A stretch of 64,000 bases of DNA from positions 1,925,001-1,989,000 of the forward strand of contig NZ_AP024154.1 of the NCBI RefSeq assembly GCF_015533855.1. Direction: 5' to 3'. Source of the DNA: Echinicola sp. 20G (lineage in GTDB: Bacteria > Bacteroidota > Bacteroidia > Cytophagales > Cyclobacteriaceae). The notes beneath the pieces were generated by a model. The model ran no database searches. It saw nothing but the letters and a program-made list of their open reading frames with translations, and had not been told where the DNA came from. Within the stretch, counting starts at the first letter, position 1. Each line of letters opens with the position of its first letter. Positions 32,484 to 41,624 of the stretch are shown one piece after another. Position numbers and translations under genes: made by a program.

Positions 32484-34829
32484 CTATTCGCTAAATTTTA
32501 GCTTTTGCTCCAAATTCCAGCCCAACATATTTACCACATCCTTTTCCCTTTCCTTTGGAAGGACGATCAACTCTTTGACCACTCCATTTTCTAATACTGC
32601 TTCAATGGTAGTTTGGTAAGGTGCGTAAAGTTTGAAATGTACATCCCAGTCCATGGGCCAGGCTGGAAAAAGGTAGATTTTCTCTTGATTGGTTTGCAAA
32701 AGCATTTCCTGCATACCGATCATGCCTGATCCTCCCCAATTATGGTCTGGCACCCAATCAAAGCCTGGTCCCCAAAATGCAGGAAAGCGCTTTTCGGAAT
32801 CCCCCATTTTTCTTAAGCTGAGCTGGGCAGCTTCTGCGGTCAAGCCTAACCTGGCGGCGAAAATATTATCCTGCTTCCAGCCTATATGACTTCGGAATTT
32901 CAAGGCGTCAGGATCATAGCGGTAAGTATTGATTGCTGTCTGCAAATCGGACCTGCCTATTCCATAAATGCCCCAAGGGAAAACGGGGTAAAGTTGGGGT
33001 ACTTCTGTGTTATTGATCCTTTCCCATAGCTTTGCAGGAGCAAGGAGTTGGTGCCCCTCTATTTCCCTAAAGTTCAGTGGAGGAATTCTCTCCAACATCT
33101 CCCCCCAATGTGCCTGCTGATCTGCCGATAGATAAGGCAATTCTAACAGTCGTTCAAGCACTGTTTGTAAGGCCGAAATGGTTGAGTTGGCATTGTAGGC
33201 CATTTTGTAGGTTTCATTGGCAGAGCCCGGGAAAAGTACCAGGTCACCCTGTTCGTCAAAGGTCTTGGCACCTCTTTGCTTGGCCAAGTATTGGTAATGC
33301 TCATCAAAAAATCGAAGACAACTCTCTATAAAGGGAATGTGTTTTTCCACATTTTCGCCTGTGTACCTTTCCTGTTCCAGCATCATCAAGCAAAATTCCA
33401 AGACCGTGTCCCATTGGTATTCCAGCCAGGCATTGTACTGCATGCCCGGGTCGTAACCCTCAGGCCGATTCCAACCATACTCAGCAGGGTTGGGCAAACC
33501 GAAGTTTTCTATCTGTTCGGTAAAGCTGCCTCCCCCGTGCCCCCAATACACCTGACTTCTCAATTCAGCGTTTTTGAGCATCCTCATGTAGAAATCAAAT
33601 TGCGGTTTCATCATTTCAAAATCGCCTGTCTTGAGCATGGGAAAATAGACCAAACGCTGGTTTTGGGCCGTCATCGTTCCCCCACCCCAATTACGGTGGT
33701 CCGGTGTGAAAGGCATGTCTGTCTTGGTGTAAATGGGATCGACGGTAAACAAACCACCGTTGAATTTGGTAGGATAGCTTCCAAAGGCATTACAGCCCAG
33801 CATATAGCGAAAAAGTTGATAGTTTCGGCCAATCTGCCAAATGGTGTCATTTGTAGCCTCCTTGTTTGGGTCGGTGATGATGAAGCTTCGGTCCCAGAAC
33901 TCCCGCCACCAGGCTACAGAGCTAGCTTTGACCTGCTTGGTGTTTTTGTTCTGTACGTAGATCAAGCTGTCCAGTCCTTTTTGCCAGGTAGCCTGATCTG
34001 AGGTTTGCTGGGTATGCAAGTAAATTTGAAAGCTTTGTTTTTTGGCAGGCTTCTCACTGGTAAGAGTCCAGGCTTTGAAATCTGTATCTTGATAGCGCCC
34101 TTGGCTGGTTTTGGCAGGTTGTAGATGTTCTCCCACTAGTTTTCCTCCAAAGGTCAAGTTAGAGAGTGGGTTCATCATTTGGTCTTTGACTGATTGCATT
34201 TGTTGTTGGGCTACTGCCACATCAAAAACAGTGTTTTCCCTATTCTGGTGGTAGAAAAGCACAGCGTTTGACTCAAATTTCACGGAGTCTTTGTAGGTAA
34301 TGATTTCTCCCTGTGGAGCCCATTTGTAGGAGTTGGCATTATTGGCCGCCCCTTTGACAGGCCTGTTTTTATAGCGCCAATTTTCATAGTTGACCTGCAT
34401 GCTAAGGGGGCTTTGACTTTCTGTCTCCACATGAATAATGGGCTGATGCACATCCACCCATAATTTAAAGGTGGTGGGCTGTTCTGTAGCGCCACCATGA
34501 ACCAAGATATAACCTTCCTTCAGGTGAAGTTCTTGCCGGAAGTTGTTTTCGGTATCAAAAGGATTGGGGGTTAATCTGACCCTTACCCTTCCCGATTTTA
34601 ATAGGGTGTTGTGCTCATCAAAGGTGCCGCTTCGGGAAAAATAAAAGAGCAGTTCCCCCTCCTCCATCCACACATTCATGCCGATATCCCCACCGCCTAG
34701 TGGCATGGACTCACTGGCATTCTTGCTAAAAGAATTCCAAACGGGGTTATAATGGGACAGGTCCTGTGCCCTGCTTGACCCTAAGCCCAGACACAACAAA
34801 CCACATAAGGTCAAAAATACAAACTTCAT
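32484..34829 (-). CDS. DUF5703/GH95-like secreted glycosidase-type protein
   Basis: 781 residues with a signal peptide ending at SSRAQ. The N-terminal beta-super-sandwich starts YNPVWNSFSKNASESMPLGGGDIGMNVWM, the hallmark of DUF5703 proteins (quoted in pieces: SESMPLGGGDIGMNVW); an (alpha/alpha)6-barrel follows with LFRYMLGCNAFGSYPTKF, WGGGTMTAQNQRL and FPGSANETYKMAYN, then a C-terminal beta domain. The layout resembles GH95 alpha-L-fucosidases/galactosidases, but the activity of the DUF5703 group is not known to me. It is the first gene of the minus-strand pair with the GH127-like enzyme. Confidence 0.78.
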   Translation of the reverse strand: MKFVFLTLCGLLCLGLGSSRAQDLSHYNPVWNSFSKNASESMPLGGGDIGMNVWMEEGELLFYFSRSGTFDEHNTLLKSGRVRVRLTPNPFDTENNFRQELHLKEGYILVHGGATEQPTTFKLWVDVHQPIIHVETESQSPLSMQVNYENWRYKNRPVKGAANNANSYKWAPQGEIITYKDSVKFESNAVLFYHQNRENTVFDVAVAQQQMQSVKDQMMNPLSNLTFGGKLVGEHLQPAKTSQGRYQDTDFKAWTLTSEKPAKKQSFQIYLHTQQTSDQATWQKGLDSLIYVQNKNTKQVKASSVAWWREFWDRSFIITDPNKEATNDTIWQIGRNYQLFRYMLGCNAFGSYPTKFNGGLFTVDPIYTKTDMPFTPDHRNWGGGTMTAQNQRLVYFPMLKTGDFEMMKPQFDFYMRMLKNAELRSQVYWGHGGGSFTEQIENFGLPNPAEYGWNRPEGYDPGMQYNAWLEYQWDTVLEFCLMMLEQERYTGENVEKHIPFIESCLRFFDEHYQYLAKQRGAKTFDEQGDLVLFPGSANETYKMAYNANSTISALQTVLERLLELPYLSADQQAHWGEMLERIPPLNFREIEGHQLLAPAKLWERINNTEVPQLYPVFPWGIYGIGRSDLQTAINTYRYDPDALKFRSHIGWKQDNIFAARLGLTAEAAQLSLRKMGDSEKRFPAFWGPGFDWVPDHNWGGSGMIGMQEMLLQTNQEKIYLFPAWPMDWDVHFKLYAPYQTTIEAVLENGVVKELIVLPKEREKDVVNMLGWNLEQKLKFSE

Positions 34830-34936
34830 CGCTCCTTCAATCTGGTCTCAAAATAGAAAAATCAAACCGCGGGACCTTCCTGTGCTATGCTGTTAAATGG
34901 TGTTTAGATCTGAAAGAAAGGGGATTTTAAAATTTC

Positions 34937-35707
34937 TTAATCCTTAAAGGCCATTATCCTTAGCCGTTTGTAATCTGCATACCATTTGTTTTCCCTAAAA
35001 AGCCTTGGACGGAGTGCCTGCTGCACTTCTTCCATGATTATTTCCTGATCCACTAAAGAGACCCCGTCAAAGAATTTTCCTCCAAACATGGCCAACCAGT
35101 CTTTGATGCCTGTAGCTTCATCAGCCAATGCTGTAGGCCGGTCAAAGTGCTGTGCAAAAGTCACCCGGAAACCCGCTTTTTCAAGTTCACTGCTGTACGC
35201 TCCAATGGAAGGAAAATACCAAAGTTGGATTTGGCTTTGCTGGAGGTAGCCATGCCTGGCCAAGGTGTCTTTCAGGGTCCTCTCTATTTGTTGCACGTTT
35301 CCTTTTCCACCAAATTCCACAATCAGCCGTCCTCCAGATTTAAGATTTTTATACATGGCCTGAATGGCCTTTTGATACGACAAGACCCAGTGCAAAGTAG
35401 CATTGGAAAAGATGGCGTCGAACTTCTCCCCAAAGCTGAAGTCTGCTGCATCGCCTACCTTGAACTCAATGGCCGGATAAAGACTTTGGGCCTTGGCCAC
35501 CATTTCGGGCGATTGGTCCAACCCGATGACTTTCGCTCCGGATTCGCTGATTTGATGGGTAAGCTGCCCGGCACCACAACCCAGGTCCAAAATACGTTCT
35601 CCTTTTTGGGGTGCCAATAATTCGAGTAGCTGTGCTCCATAAGCAAATACAAAAGAATGTTTGTCATTATAGAGGTTAGGGTTCCAAGTGGGGTTTGATG
35701 GTGTCAT
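34937..35707 (-). CDS. Class I SAM-dependent methyltransferase (trans-aconitate methyltransferase-like)
   Basis: 256 residues. Motif I is ILDLGCGAGQLTHQI with the acidic end of strand beta-2 in VIGLDQS; AIFSNATLHWV and LKSGGRLIVEFGG are the later core motifs, as in Tam-type methyltransferases acting on small carboxylic acids. No signal peptide, so cytoplasmic. The substrate is not indicated by its neighbours. Confidence 0.82.
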   Translation of the reverse strand: MTPSNPTWNPNLYNDKHSFVFAYGAQLLELLAPQKGERILDLGCGAGQLTHQISESGAKVIGLDQSPEMVAKAQSLYPAIEFKVGDAADFSFGEKFDAIFSNATLHWVLSYQKAIQAMYKNLKSGGRLIVEFGGKGNVQQIERTLKDTLARHGYLQQSQIQLWYFPSIGAYSSELEKAGFRVTFAQHFDRPTALADEATGIKDWLAMFGGKFFDGVSLVDQEIIMEEVQQALRPRLFRENKWYADYKRLRIMAFKD

Positions 35708-36157
35708 GATCGAAAAATGGTTGCTTGCCCAATTTAAGGAATCTTTTATTTATGCCTTGAATGAAAATAACACACCGATCATTTTTGTTGGTACCAAGTG
35801 GTTCGCCAATATCATTTGGTAGTGGACAGAAAGGTGTATTCCGATAGTAATATGATGCAATTTAGACCCAGCTGTGGAATAAGCTTGTATATTAACCCGA
35901 AATATGCATTAGCCTATCTATTCCGGCCTTAAAGTGCTTTAAAATCAGTCGCTTTGCTTTAGTTTTCGACATAACCGTAGCGATGCTACGCCTATGTCTC
36001 CAAACTAACTGATTTTCTTGCACTTTCAGACCTCACTACGATCGCTAATGAATAATCCGGGATTAAGAATTGGTGAAATGGTAGAATTTGGGATAATTTA
36101 TTTGCAAAGATCAGCGTTTTTATAGACTATAGTAGTAGGGTTCAAGATTATATAAAA
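35708..36157. other. Intergenic gap holding a large palindromic element
   Basis: No gene is seen. The main content is the element at 35907-36050. The last 100 nt should hold the promoter and leader of the thioredoxin-like gene, but no exact TAnnTTTG was found. Confidence 0.55.
35907..36050. repeat. Nested palindromic element (about 144 nt)
   Basis: Concentric inverted repeats: CATTAGC/GCTAATG (35907-35913, 36044-36050), AAAGTGC/GCACTTT (35931-35937, 36020-36026), AAAATCAGT/ACTGATTTT (35941-35949, 36008-36016), TTAGTTT/AAACTAA (35959-35965, 36002-36008), GACATA/TATGTC (35968-35973, 35993-35998), GTAGC/GCTAC (35977-35981, 35985-35989). It would fold into one long interrupted stem in RNA or single-stranded DNA. 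Confidence 0.8.
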
Positions 36158-37282
36158 ATGAAATACCTGATGTCTTTTCTTGGCTGTCTGTGCCTGGCAG
36201 TTGCCTTTTCCAATGCGCAAAGCTTGAAGGTGGCTGAAAAGATCAGTGAAAATCAGATAGCCCCCTTGGCAGATCAAAAACTGCTGGTGATTGATTTTTG
36301 GGCTACTTGGTGTGGACCATGCATCCCAGCCACCAAGCAAATGGAGATTTACCAGGATTTGTATAAGGAGGAGGTCTATTTTATGGCGCTGTCCGATGAA
36401 TATTATGGCACCATCAGTACCCACCTGAAGAAGCATCCCATCCAACTGGCGGTATTCCAAGATGCAGAGAATTACACTTTTAGTAAATACCAAGTGACCA
36501 GTCGTCCTCATGTGGTGGTGTTGAACGCCAAGGGTAAGCTCCTTTGGCAAGGGAAGCCGGGAGACCTTCGGCCTGCAGATTTCGATAGGTTTCTTAAACG
36601 AGAAGCCAACACCAATAATAAAGATTTAGCTGAATTGATCAATTATCAAGTGGTCAATAAAGAAGTGGTGCCCGATGAAATTGTCAGTACAGTCCAAATA
36701 GATTTATGTGAGGGGGCTTGTTATGATCGTATGGAGCTTACACCTCAGTATATTGATTTTCAGGGCCACCTTTCCCATTTATTGGCTGAGCTCTACCAAG
36801 TGTCAGATTTTGAGGTGGTCATGGAATATCCTGATGTCCAAGTCATGTTAAAAGCACCTTATCAAACTTGGAGTGAAGCGCCTGATGACATTGTTCGTCA
36901 ATTGGCTGATCAGTTTGGTTTGGAGATTAAAAAGCAGTCGAGAAAGATGAATATCCAAGAACTTGACATCGTGGATCGCTCCAAACTTTGGGACGACCAA
37001 CAGATCGACTGGGGCAATCCACAAGGGAATTTTTTGGTAGGCAACAGTAGGATGGAAGGAGATAATTTAAGCCTCAAAAGCCTGGCCAGACTTTTGTCCA
37101 AAGAGAAAAAGACACTTTACAAATACCAAGGAAAAGATAAGCTCTTACGGGATTGGAACTTTCATTACCTCTATGATGACCTTATGAAAAGTGAGTTGCT
37201 GGATCAATTTGGCATTGCCATCCGGCCTACAGTAGCTGATGTAGAAGTGATCCTGGTCAATGAATTTTCAGCTTTTCAATAG
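36158..37282 (+). CDS. TlpA-like thioredoxin-fold protein with an extra C-terminal region
   Basis: 374 residues with a signal peptide ending at FSNAQ. The thioredoxin domain (about 25-155) has the redox motif DFWATWCGPC with C52 and C55, and the cis-proline segment VTSRPHVVV. Residues about 165-374 form a second region (LLAELYQVSDFEVVMEYPD, IVRQLADQFGLEIKK) that recalls short STN/DUF3738-like modules found after TlpA domains, but I cannot name it. Probably a periplasmic thiol:disulfide reductase. Monocistronic, convergent with the OmpA-family gene. Confidence 0.8.
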   Translation: MKYLMSFLGCLCLAVAFSNAQSLKVAEKISENQIAPLADQKLLVIDFWATWCGPCIPATKQMEIYQDLYKEEVYFMALSDEYYGTISTHLKKHPIQLAVFQDAENYTFSKYQVTSRPHVVVLNAKGKLLWQGKPGDLRPADFDRFLKREANTNNKDLAELINYQVVNKEVVPDEIVSTVQIDLCEGACYDRMELTPQYIDFQGHLSHLLAELYQVSDFEVVMEYPDVQVMLKAPYQTWSEAPDDIVRQLADQFGLEIKKQSRKMNIQELDIVDRSKLWDDQQIDWGNPQGNFLVGNSRMEGDNLSLKSLARLLSKEKKTLYKYQGKDKLLRDWNFHYLYDDLMKSELLDQFGIAIRPTVADVEVILVNEFSAFQ

Positions 37283-37304
37283 AATACCTCTTTGGAAAAT
37301 TTAA

Positions 37305-37351
37305 AAAGGATATACCCTAACCATAAAAAAATGATTAGAGGCATATCCTTT
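37305..37351. terminator. Long hairpin between convergent genes
   Basis: AAAGGATAT (37305-37313) pairs with ATATCCTTT (37343-37351), with an inner CTAA-CAT/ATG-TTAG stem. It lies between the 3' ends of two convergent genes and may act on both strands, although T tracts are short. Confidence 0.55.
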
Positions 37352-37406
37352 ACCTAACTGACAGACTATAACTGTAAATATGTGGTTGATTTAATTGAGG
37401 CGGAGA

Positions 37407-38531
37407 CTACTGAATAATCCTAAACTCTGTCCTTCTGTTTTCATGGTGCATGGACTCAGGGCAATCCACGCCATTAGCACATTTATTGATCAGGCGGGTT
37501 TCACCATAGCCTTTGGCCACCAGTCTGTTCCTACTGATCCCTTTGTTGACCAGGTAATTGACCACAGATTGCGCCCGCTGCTGAGAGAGGGACATGTTAT
37601 AGTCATCACTTCCCCTGGAGTCGGTATGGGACATGATTTCTATCCTCAGGGCTGGGCTATCCTCCATCAAGGCCAGTAAGTGTTCATCTATGATATCTTC
37701 AGATTCAGGGGTAAGCCTGGCACTGTTGAGCTCATAAAGGATAGGCAGTAAGTTGATATTGCCTACCAGCTCGCAGTCTACTTCTTCCCAAACGGTCATG
37801 CCGCCTTTGTTGACCAAGACGGTTTTGGTGATGGTTTTGGTCACAGCAGGTACTACCTCTTTTTCTGTTCTGGCAGGCTGGTCAACCACTTGGCGGGTGA
37901 TGGTGGCATATTCTGCCGGGATCTCTATTTCTTCCATTCTGGCAGGAGTTCTGACCACTTGTTTTTTATAAGTAGCATTTTCTTCAGGAATGGGAATCGG
38001 CGAGGTGCTGGCATCGGCCACCAAGGTTTGGGTGGGGACTGTTTCACTTTTAGAAGGATATTCTACATAGCAGGCGACCATACAGTCTTCCTTGTCGACC
38101 GATGGACAGTCTTCCAGTATGCGATATTCCCATCTACCCACCATGGGATAGGTTTCTACTTCCTCCAAATCATCACCAAAAGAAGCAGGGATTACCTTAA
38201 GGTTTTGGGCCTCTTCCTTGGAAATGTAGGGAACCTCGATGGTCTCATAAAGCGCAGGAACATACCTAAGTTCCTTGGAAGCTTCCTTGACGACCACCCG
38301 ATCTTCCACCGTCTTGTAGGTGGCGGGGTAAGTGACCAGCACGGAGTACTCCGGCTCAACGATCACGGTAACCGTCTCATCCTGGAATTCATCAGGTGTG
38401 ATACATTTTACATAGCATTTTCCAGGTGATGGGCTTTCAGTAGGGGCTTCTTCTAGAGGGGGCTGACTTTGGGCTGTTGCATAGCTAATGGCCCCCACTA
38501 AGACAATAGTGGTTAATGTAAAAATTTTCAT
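37407..38531 (-). CDS. OmpA-family outer membrane protein with repetitive N-terminal region
   Basis: 374 residues with a signal peptide ending near ATAQ. The C-terminal third is an OmpA peptidoglycan-binding domain: NSARLTPESEDIIDEHLL, RIEIMSHTDSRGSDDYNMSLSQQRAQ (shown in part: SHTDSRGSDDYNMSLSQ), GISRNRLVAKGYGE, NRRTEFRI. The N-terminal part repeats a Pro-Ala-centred unit (YPATYKTVEDRVVV, VPALYETIEVPY, TPARMEEIEIPAEY, QPARTEKEVVPAV) and contains several cysteines (KCYVKC, EDCMVACY). It probably links the outer membrane to peptidoglycan; the role of the repeats is unknown. Confidence 0.88.
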   Translation of the reverse strand: MKIFTLTTIVLVGAISYATAQSQPPLEEAPTESPSPGKCYVKCITPDEFQDETVTVIVEPEYSVLVTYPATYKTVEDRVVVKEASKELRYVPALYETIEVPYISKEEAQNLKVIPASFGDDLEEVETYPMVGRWEYRILEDCPSVDKEDCMVACYVEYPSKSETVPTQTLVADASTSPIPIPEENATYKKQVVRTPARMEEIEIPAEYATITRQVVDQPARTEKEVVPAVTKTITKTVLVNKGGMTVWEEVDCELVGNINLLPILYELNSARLTPESEDIIDEHLLALMEDSPALRIEIMSHTDSRGSDDYNMSLSQQRAQSVVNYLVNKGISRNRLVAKGYGETRLINKCANGVDCPESMHHENRRTEFRIIQ

Positions 38532-39269
38532 TTTTTGTGTATGGTTGGTTTGGACTATACTAAAATAATCATAATAAATCTGTTTTAAATGTTAAAAATA
38601 GCTTTAGGTGATATCTGAAATGATTTAGATTATGGAAGCGTTATTTTTGATGATAAAAAAAGTTTTGAAGGTTTAGTATTAAAAGTTTAATAATGAAATG
38701 GTCAGGGTTGTATTGGGAGTTGCTTGCTTAAGGTGTTGATTATGAAGGATAAAATTATGTGGGTAATGGGCGGTGGATTATGGAATGGTTGTCAGTGATA
38801 GCTAAGACTAAGCTTATTTAAGAAAGCTTAACTTTTTTGATTTTTAAGTGTGTCTGGAATTCGGCTATTTGAATCATTGATAATTCTTTATGACTATTCG
38901 CAATGCTGCACGTAGCTATATTTTCTTTGGTTTATGCTTTTATGATTCTTTTTCTGTCCTTTTCCATTGATGAAAAGGACCAAAAATCTAGGCCGGTGGT
39001 GAGGCATTTAAATTGGGTATACCGATTTATCTTTAATATAGGAATCCTCTATCCCAATTTAATTTTAAGAAAACTGTTCCGGCCTAAAAATGAGCGGATC
39101 TCGCTGTTCCACGACGCGAGCTAGCTCATTTTCTTAACAGCCTGCCCATTTTCCTTAAAACCTGCCCCACCAAGGGCCATCCTTACTTTTCGATACCATA
39201 TTATGCCTATAAACCAGTACGTGCAAAATTACGGATACACATATAATTCTTTGAACTAAATGCTTTTTT
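38532..39269. other. Long intergenic gap with a composite repeat
   Basis: The first 350 nt are AT-rich and should include the OmpA-family promoter on the minus strand. From about 38950 to 39140 there is a composite repeat: a TCCTTTTC/GAAAAGGA hairpin (in tccttttccattgatgaaaa, near 38957) followed by 'ccaaaaatctaggccggtg' and then the stem-loop at 39074-39140. A 73-codon ORF (38903-39124) crosses both hairpins; I treat it as non-coding. Confidence 0.55.
39074..39140. repeat. Nested stem-loop element
   Basis: CTGTT/AACAG (39074-39078, 39136-39140), AAAATGAGC/GCTCATTTT (39087-39095, 39124-39132) and CTCGC/GCGAG (39100-39104, 39116-39120). It shares the 'ttccggcct' entry and nested design with the element at 35907-36050 but not its core. 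Confidence 0.7.
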
Positions 39270-40382
39270 ATGATCCAATGGAGATATGTTTTGTTTTTGG
39301 GATTGATGCTAGCTTCTTGCCATAAGTCAAAACGAGCTACTTTTAGTGGAAAAGTGGAAATCACTCATATTAAAATCCCTATTACCCACAAGCAGTTGAA
39401 TACTTATCCTATTAGTCATGCTTTTGAGGAGCAGGGAATCCCAAAGTTGGTAGGATACAATAAGCCTGCCCATGCTTTGAATTTCTTTGACCTGGTGGCC
39501 GAGAAAGCGGGAGAAGTGGTTCCTCTGGAAAAGCAAGGTCCCAATGGGATCGGTGACATCAAGTCCATCTATTACCATAATCAGGATTCAATATTTTTAT
39601 ACGAACAAGGGAAACTACAAATCGTCAATCTTCAGGGCAGATTGACCCAGTCTATGGATCTGTTCGAACTGGTGGATGTGAAACAATATGGCATGCCTGT
39701 TTGCAATTTGTTCTTTAAGCTGAATTATCAAGCAGAAAACCATACATTACTTTTTACGTTGATCAACCAGAAAAAGCCTATTGAGGGGAGTTTGGTAGCT
39801 GCACTGGACATCAAGAACAGCCAAGTAGCTTACCTACCTATTTCCCATACGCAGGTATTTAAAGACAGGAAAGGACAGGTGGGCTATATGCGAAACATAG
39901 GTTTCTATGGTTATTGGCAGGGTAAAATTCTTTATAACTTCCAGTATGCTTCTTCCCTTTTTCTATATGACCCTAATGGCCCTGAGCCCCTTATCCAATC
40001 AAGTGGTTTGGAAACAGCGGAAGCGGAAACGGTCGCGATGCTAGAAGATAAAGCTCCAAGCGAAGCCTACGATCAGCATATGCTTCAAAGCACCTGGTAT
40101 TTTACGGTGATGCCCGACCCATGGCGCAACTTGGTATATAGGTTGGAATGGGGCGCACCCAATCCGAAGTATGAGCACCCCAGCAATATGGAGAAGTCTA
40201 TGATTTTTTCTGTCTTTGATAAGCAGCTGCAATACCTTTACAGCTATCCCTTACCGGATCATACCTATGAACTCAACAATTGGTTTGTTAATAAAAATGG
40301 CCTTTACCTCAATGCATCCCATCCAAAGAACACAGCTTCCGGTGAAGACTTTATGGAGTTTGATGTGTTGAAGTTTAAATAG
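39270..40382 (+). CDS. DUF4221-like lipoprotein (beta-propeller type)
   Basis: 370 residues with lipobox MLASC (Cys 17). The mature protein is beta-rich with loops such as LEKQGPNGIGDIKSIYYHNQDSIFLY (shown in part: GPNGIGDIKSIYYHNQDS), the pattern of DUF4221/six-bladed-propeller lipoproteins found in many copies in Bacteroidetes. The lipoproteins at 49042 and 50342 share this style. Function is unknown; cell-envelope location is expected. Confidence 0.75.
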   Translation: MIQWRYVLFLGLMLASCHKSKRATFSGKVEITHIKIPITHKQLNTYPISHAFEEQGIPKLVGYNKPAHALNFFDLVAEKAGEVVPLEKQGPNGIGDIKSIYYHNQDSIFLYEQGKLQIVNLQGRLTQSMDLFELVDVKQYGMPVCNLFFKLNYQAENHTLLFTLINQKKPIEGSLVAALDIKNSQVAYLPISHTQVFKDRKGQVGYMRNIGFYGYWQGKILYNFQYASSLFLYDPNGPEPLIQSSGLETAEAETVAMLEDKAPSEAYDQHMLQSTWYFTVMPDPWRNLVYRLEWGAPNPKYEHPSNMEKSMIFSVFDKQLQYLYSYPLPDHTYELNNWFVNKNGLYLNASHPKNTASGEDFMEFDVLKFK

Positions 40383-40442
40383 CAAGTTAGGTTATGTTGC
40401 TTGTAATGATGAAGCATTGTCCCGATATTCATGGTATAACTT

Positions 40443-40477
40443 TAAATCTAGCGTCTATAATCTAAAATCTGATATCT
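40443..40477. repeat. Heptanucleotide array (5 units)
   Basis: TAAATCT, AGCGTCT, ATAATCT, AAAATCT, GATATCT: TCT recurs exactly every 7 nt. It is the same family as 18199-18226 and 44826-44930, about 65 nt before the RND adaptor gene. Confidence 0.7.
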
Positions 40478-40541
40478 CCCCCTAGTTTCTTTTCTTTTAC
40501 TTAATAATTTAGTTAATTAAGGATTCGAAAATTTTAAATAC

Positions 40542-41621
40542 ATGAACTTAAAGCCACTTTTTTTTCTACCACTACTGGCAGTATCGGCCTTCTTTTCCTG
40601 CGAAACCAAAGGAGACAAAGCAGAGGAGATTCCCATAGAATCCATGCGCAAGGAGGTAGCGGGAACCAAGGTCACCGTAGCCAAAGCAGAAAAGCGCTCT
40701 TTTGATTACCTGATCAATGCCTCGGGCAAGGTGGAGGCCGCCCAGCAGGTGACCGTAATCATCCAAAGACAGGGATACCTCAAGGAACTGGGCATCAAGG
40801 AAGGCCAGTCCGTGCAGGCAGGCACCCTTATCGCCCAGCTCGACAATACCAACAATATCTTCCAAAAGGAAAAGGCCTTGGTCCAGTTAAAAAATGCCCA
40901 GGCTTCTTACAACAGTGAAAAGCTGGGCTATGCCACTATCTTTGAAGGAGAAAATACCGATCAGATTACCATGTTGGAGGAACAGCTCAAGGCCAGCAGT
41001 GGCTTATTGTCCGCAGAGATCGAACTCAAAGAGGTAGAAATGGAACTGGCCAAAGCGGCCATCAAGGCCCCGATATCCGGCAAGGTGGCTGACCTGAAGA
41101 TCAAGCAGGGCAGCTTGGTCAATGCCGGGGATGCGCTTTGTGAAATCCTCAGCACCAACCTTCTGGAGCTCCATGTCAAAGTACTGGAATCCGATATTCC
41201 CTTTATTGCTTTGGGACAAATAGCAGAAGTCTATCCGGTTTCCGGAGGCGCAGGCAGCTTAAGCGGAAAGGTCGGCAGCATCAACCCTAAAGTGGACGAA
41301 AATGGTCTGGTAGAAGTGGGGATACAGCTTTCGGGCGCATCCAAGCTCCTTCCCGGGATGAATGCCCGTGCCGTCATCCGAGCCCCACAGACCAACAGTG
41401 TTGTAGTGCCCAAACAGGCACTGGTATACCGTTCTGGCAGACCGGTGGTCTTTACCCTCAATGGTAAGGAATCCAAATGGAACTATGTGGAGGTCGGCAA
41501 GGACAATGGTCGCGAAATCGAAATCCTGGATGGGGTAAAGGATGGGGAAACGGTCATTACCAGTAATAACCTCCAGCTTGGCCACCAAGCCCAGGTTCAG
41601 GTAGTAGAAGAAAATAAATAG
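40542..41621 (+). CDS. RND efflux periplasmic adaptor (membrane fusion protein), lipoprotein
   Basis: 359 residues with lipobox FFSC (Cys 20). Lipoyl/barrel-sandwich halves are visible around INASGKVEAAQQVTVIIQ and APISGKVADLKIKQGSLV, split by a short coiled-coil hairpin (about 105-165); beta-barrel and membrane-proximal domains follow (LLPGMNARAVIRAP, VVPKQALVYRSGRPVVF). It links the RND permease to an outer-membrane channel. Three nucleotides separate it from the first permease gene. No TolC-type gene is present nearby. Codons look richer in G and C at third positions than those of neighbouring loci. Confidence 0.9.
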   Translation: MNLKPLFFLPLLAVSAFFSCETKGDKAEEIPIESMRKEVAGTKVTVAKAEKRSFDYLINASGKVEAAQQVTVIIQRQGYLKELGIKEGQSVQAGTLIAQLDNTNNIFQKEKALVQLKNAQASYNSEKLGYATIFEGENTDQITMLEEQLKASSGLLSAEIELKEVEMELAKAAIKAPISGKVADLKIKQGSLVNAGDALCEILSTNLLELHVKVLESDIPFIALGQIAEVYPVSGGAGSLSGKVGSINPKVDENGLVEVGIQLSGASKLLPGMNARAVIRAPQTNSVVVPKQALVYRSGRPVVFTLNGKESKWNYVEVGKDNGREIEILDGVKDGETVITSNNLQLGHQAQVQVVEENK

Positions 41622-41624
41622 CCC

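Noticed and set aside
38903-39124. 73-codon ORF as a small membrane protein
   Set aside because: The frame runs through two hairpins of a composite intergenic repeat, and its C terminus is encoded by the stem-loop.
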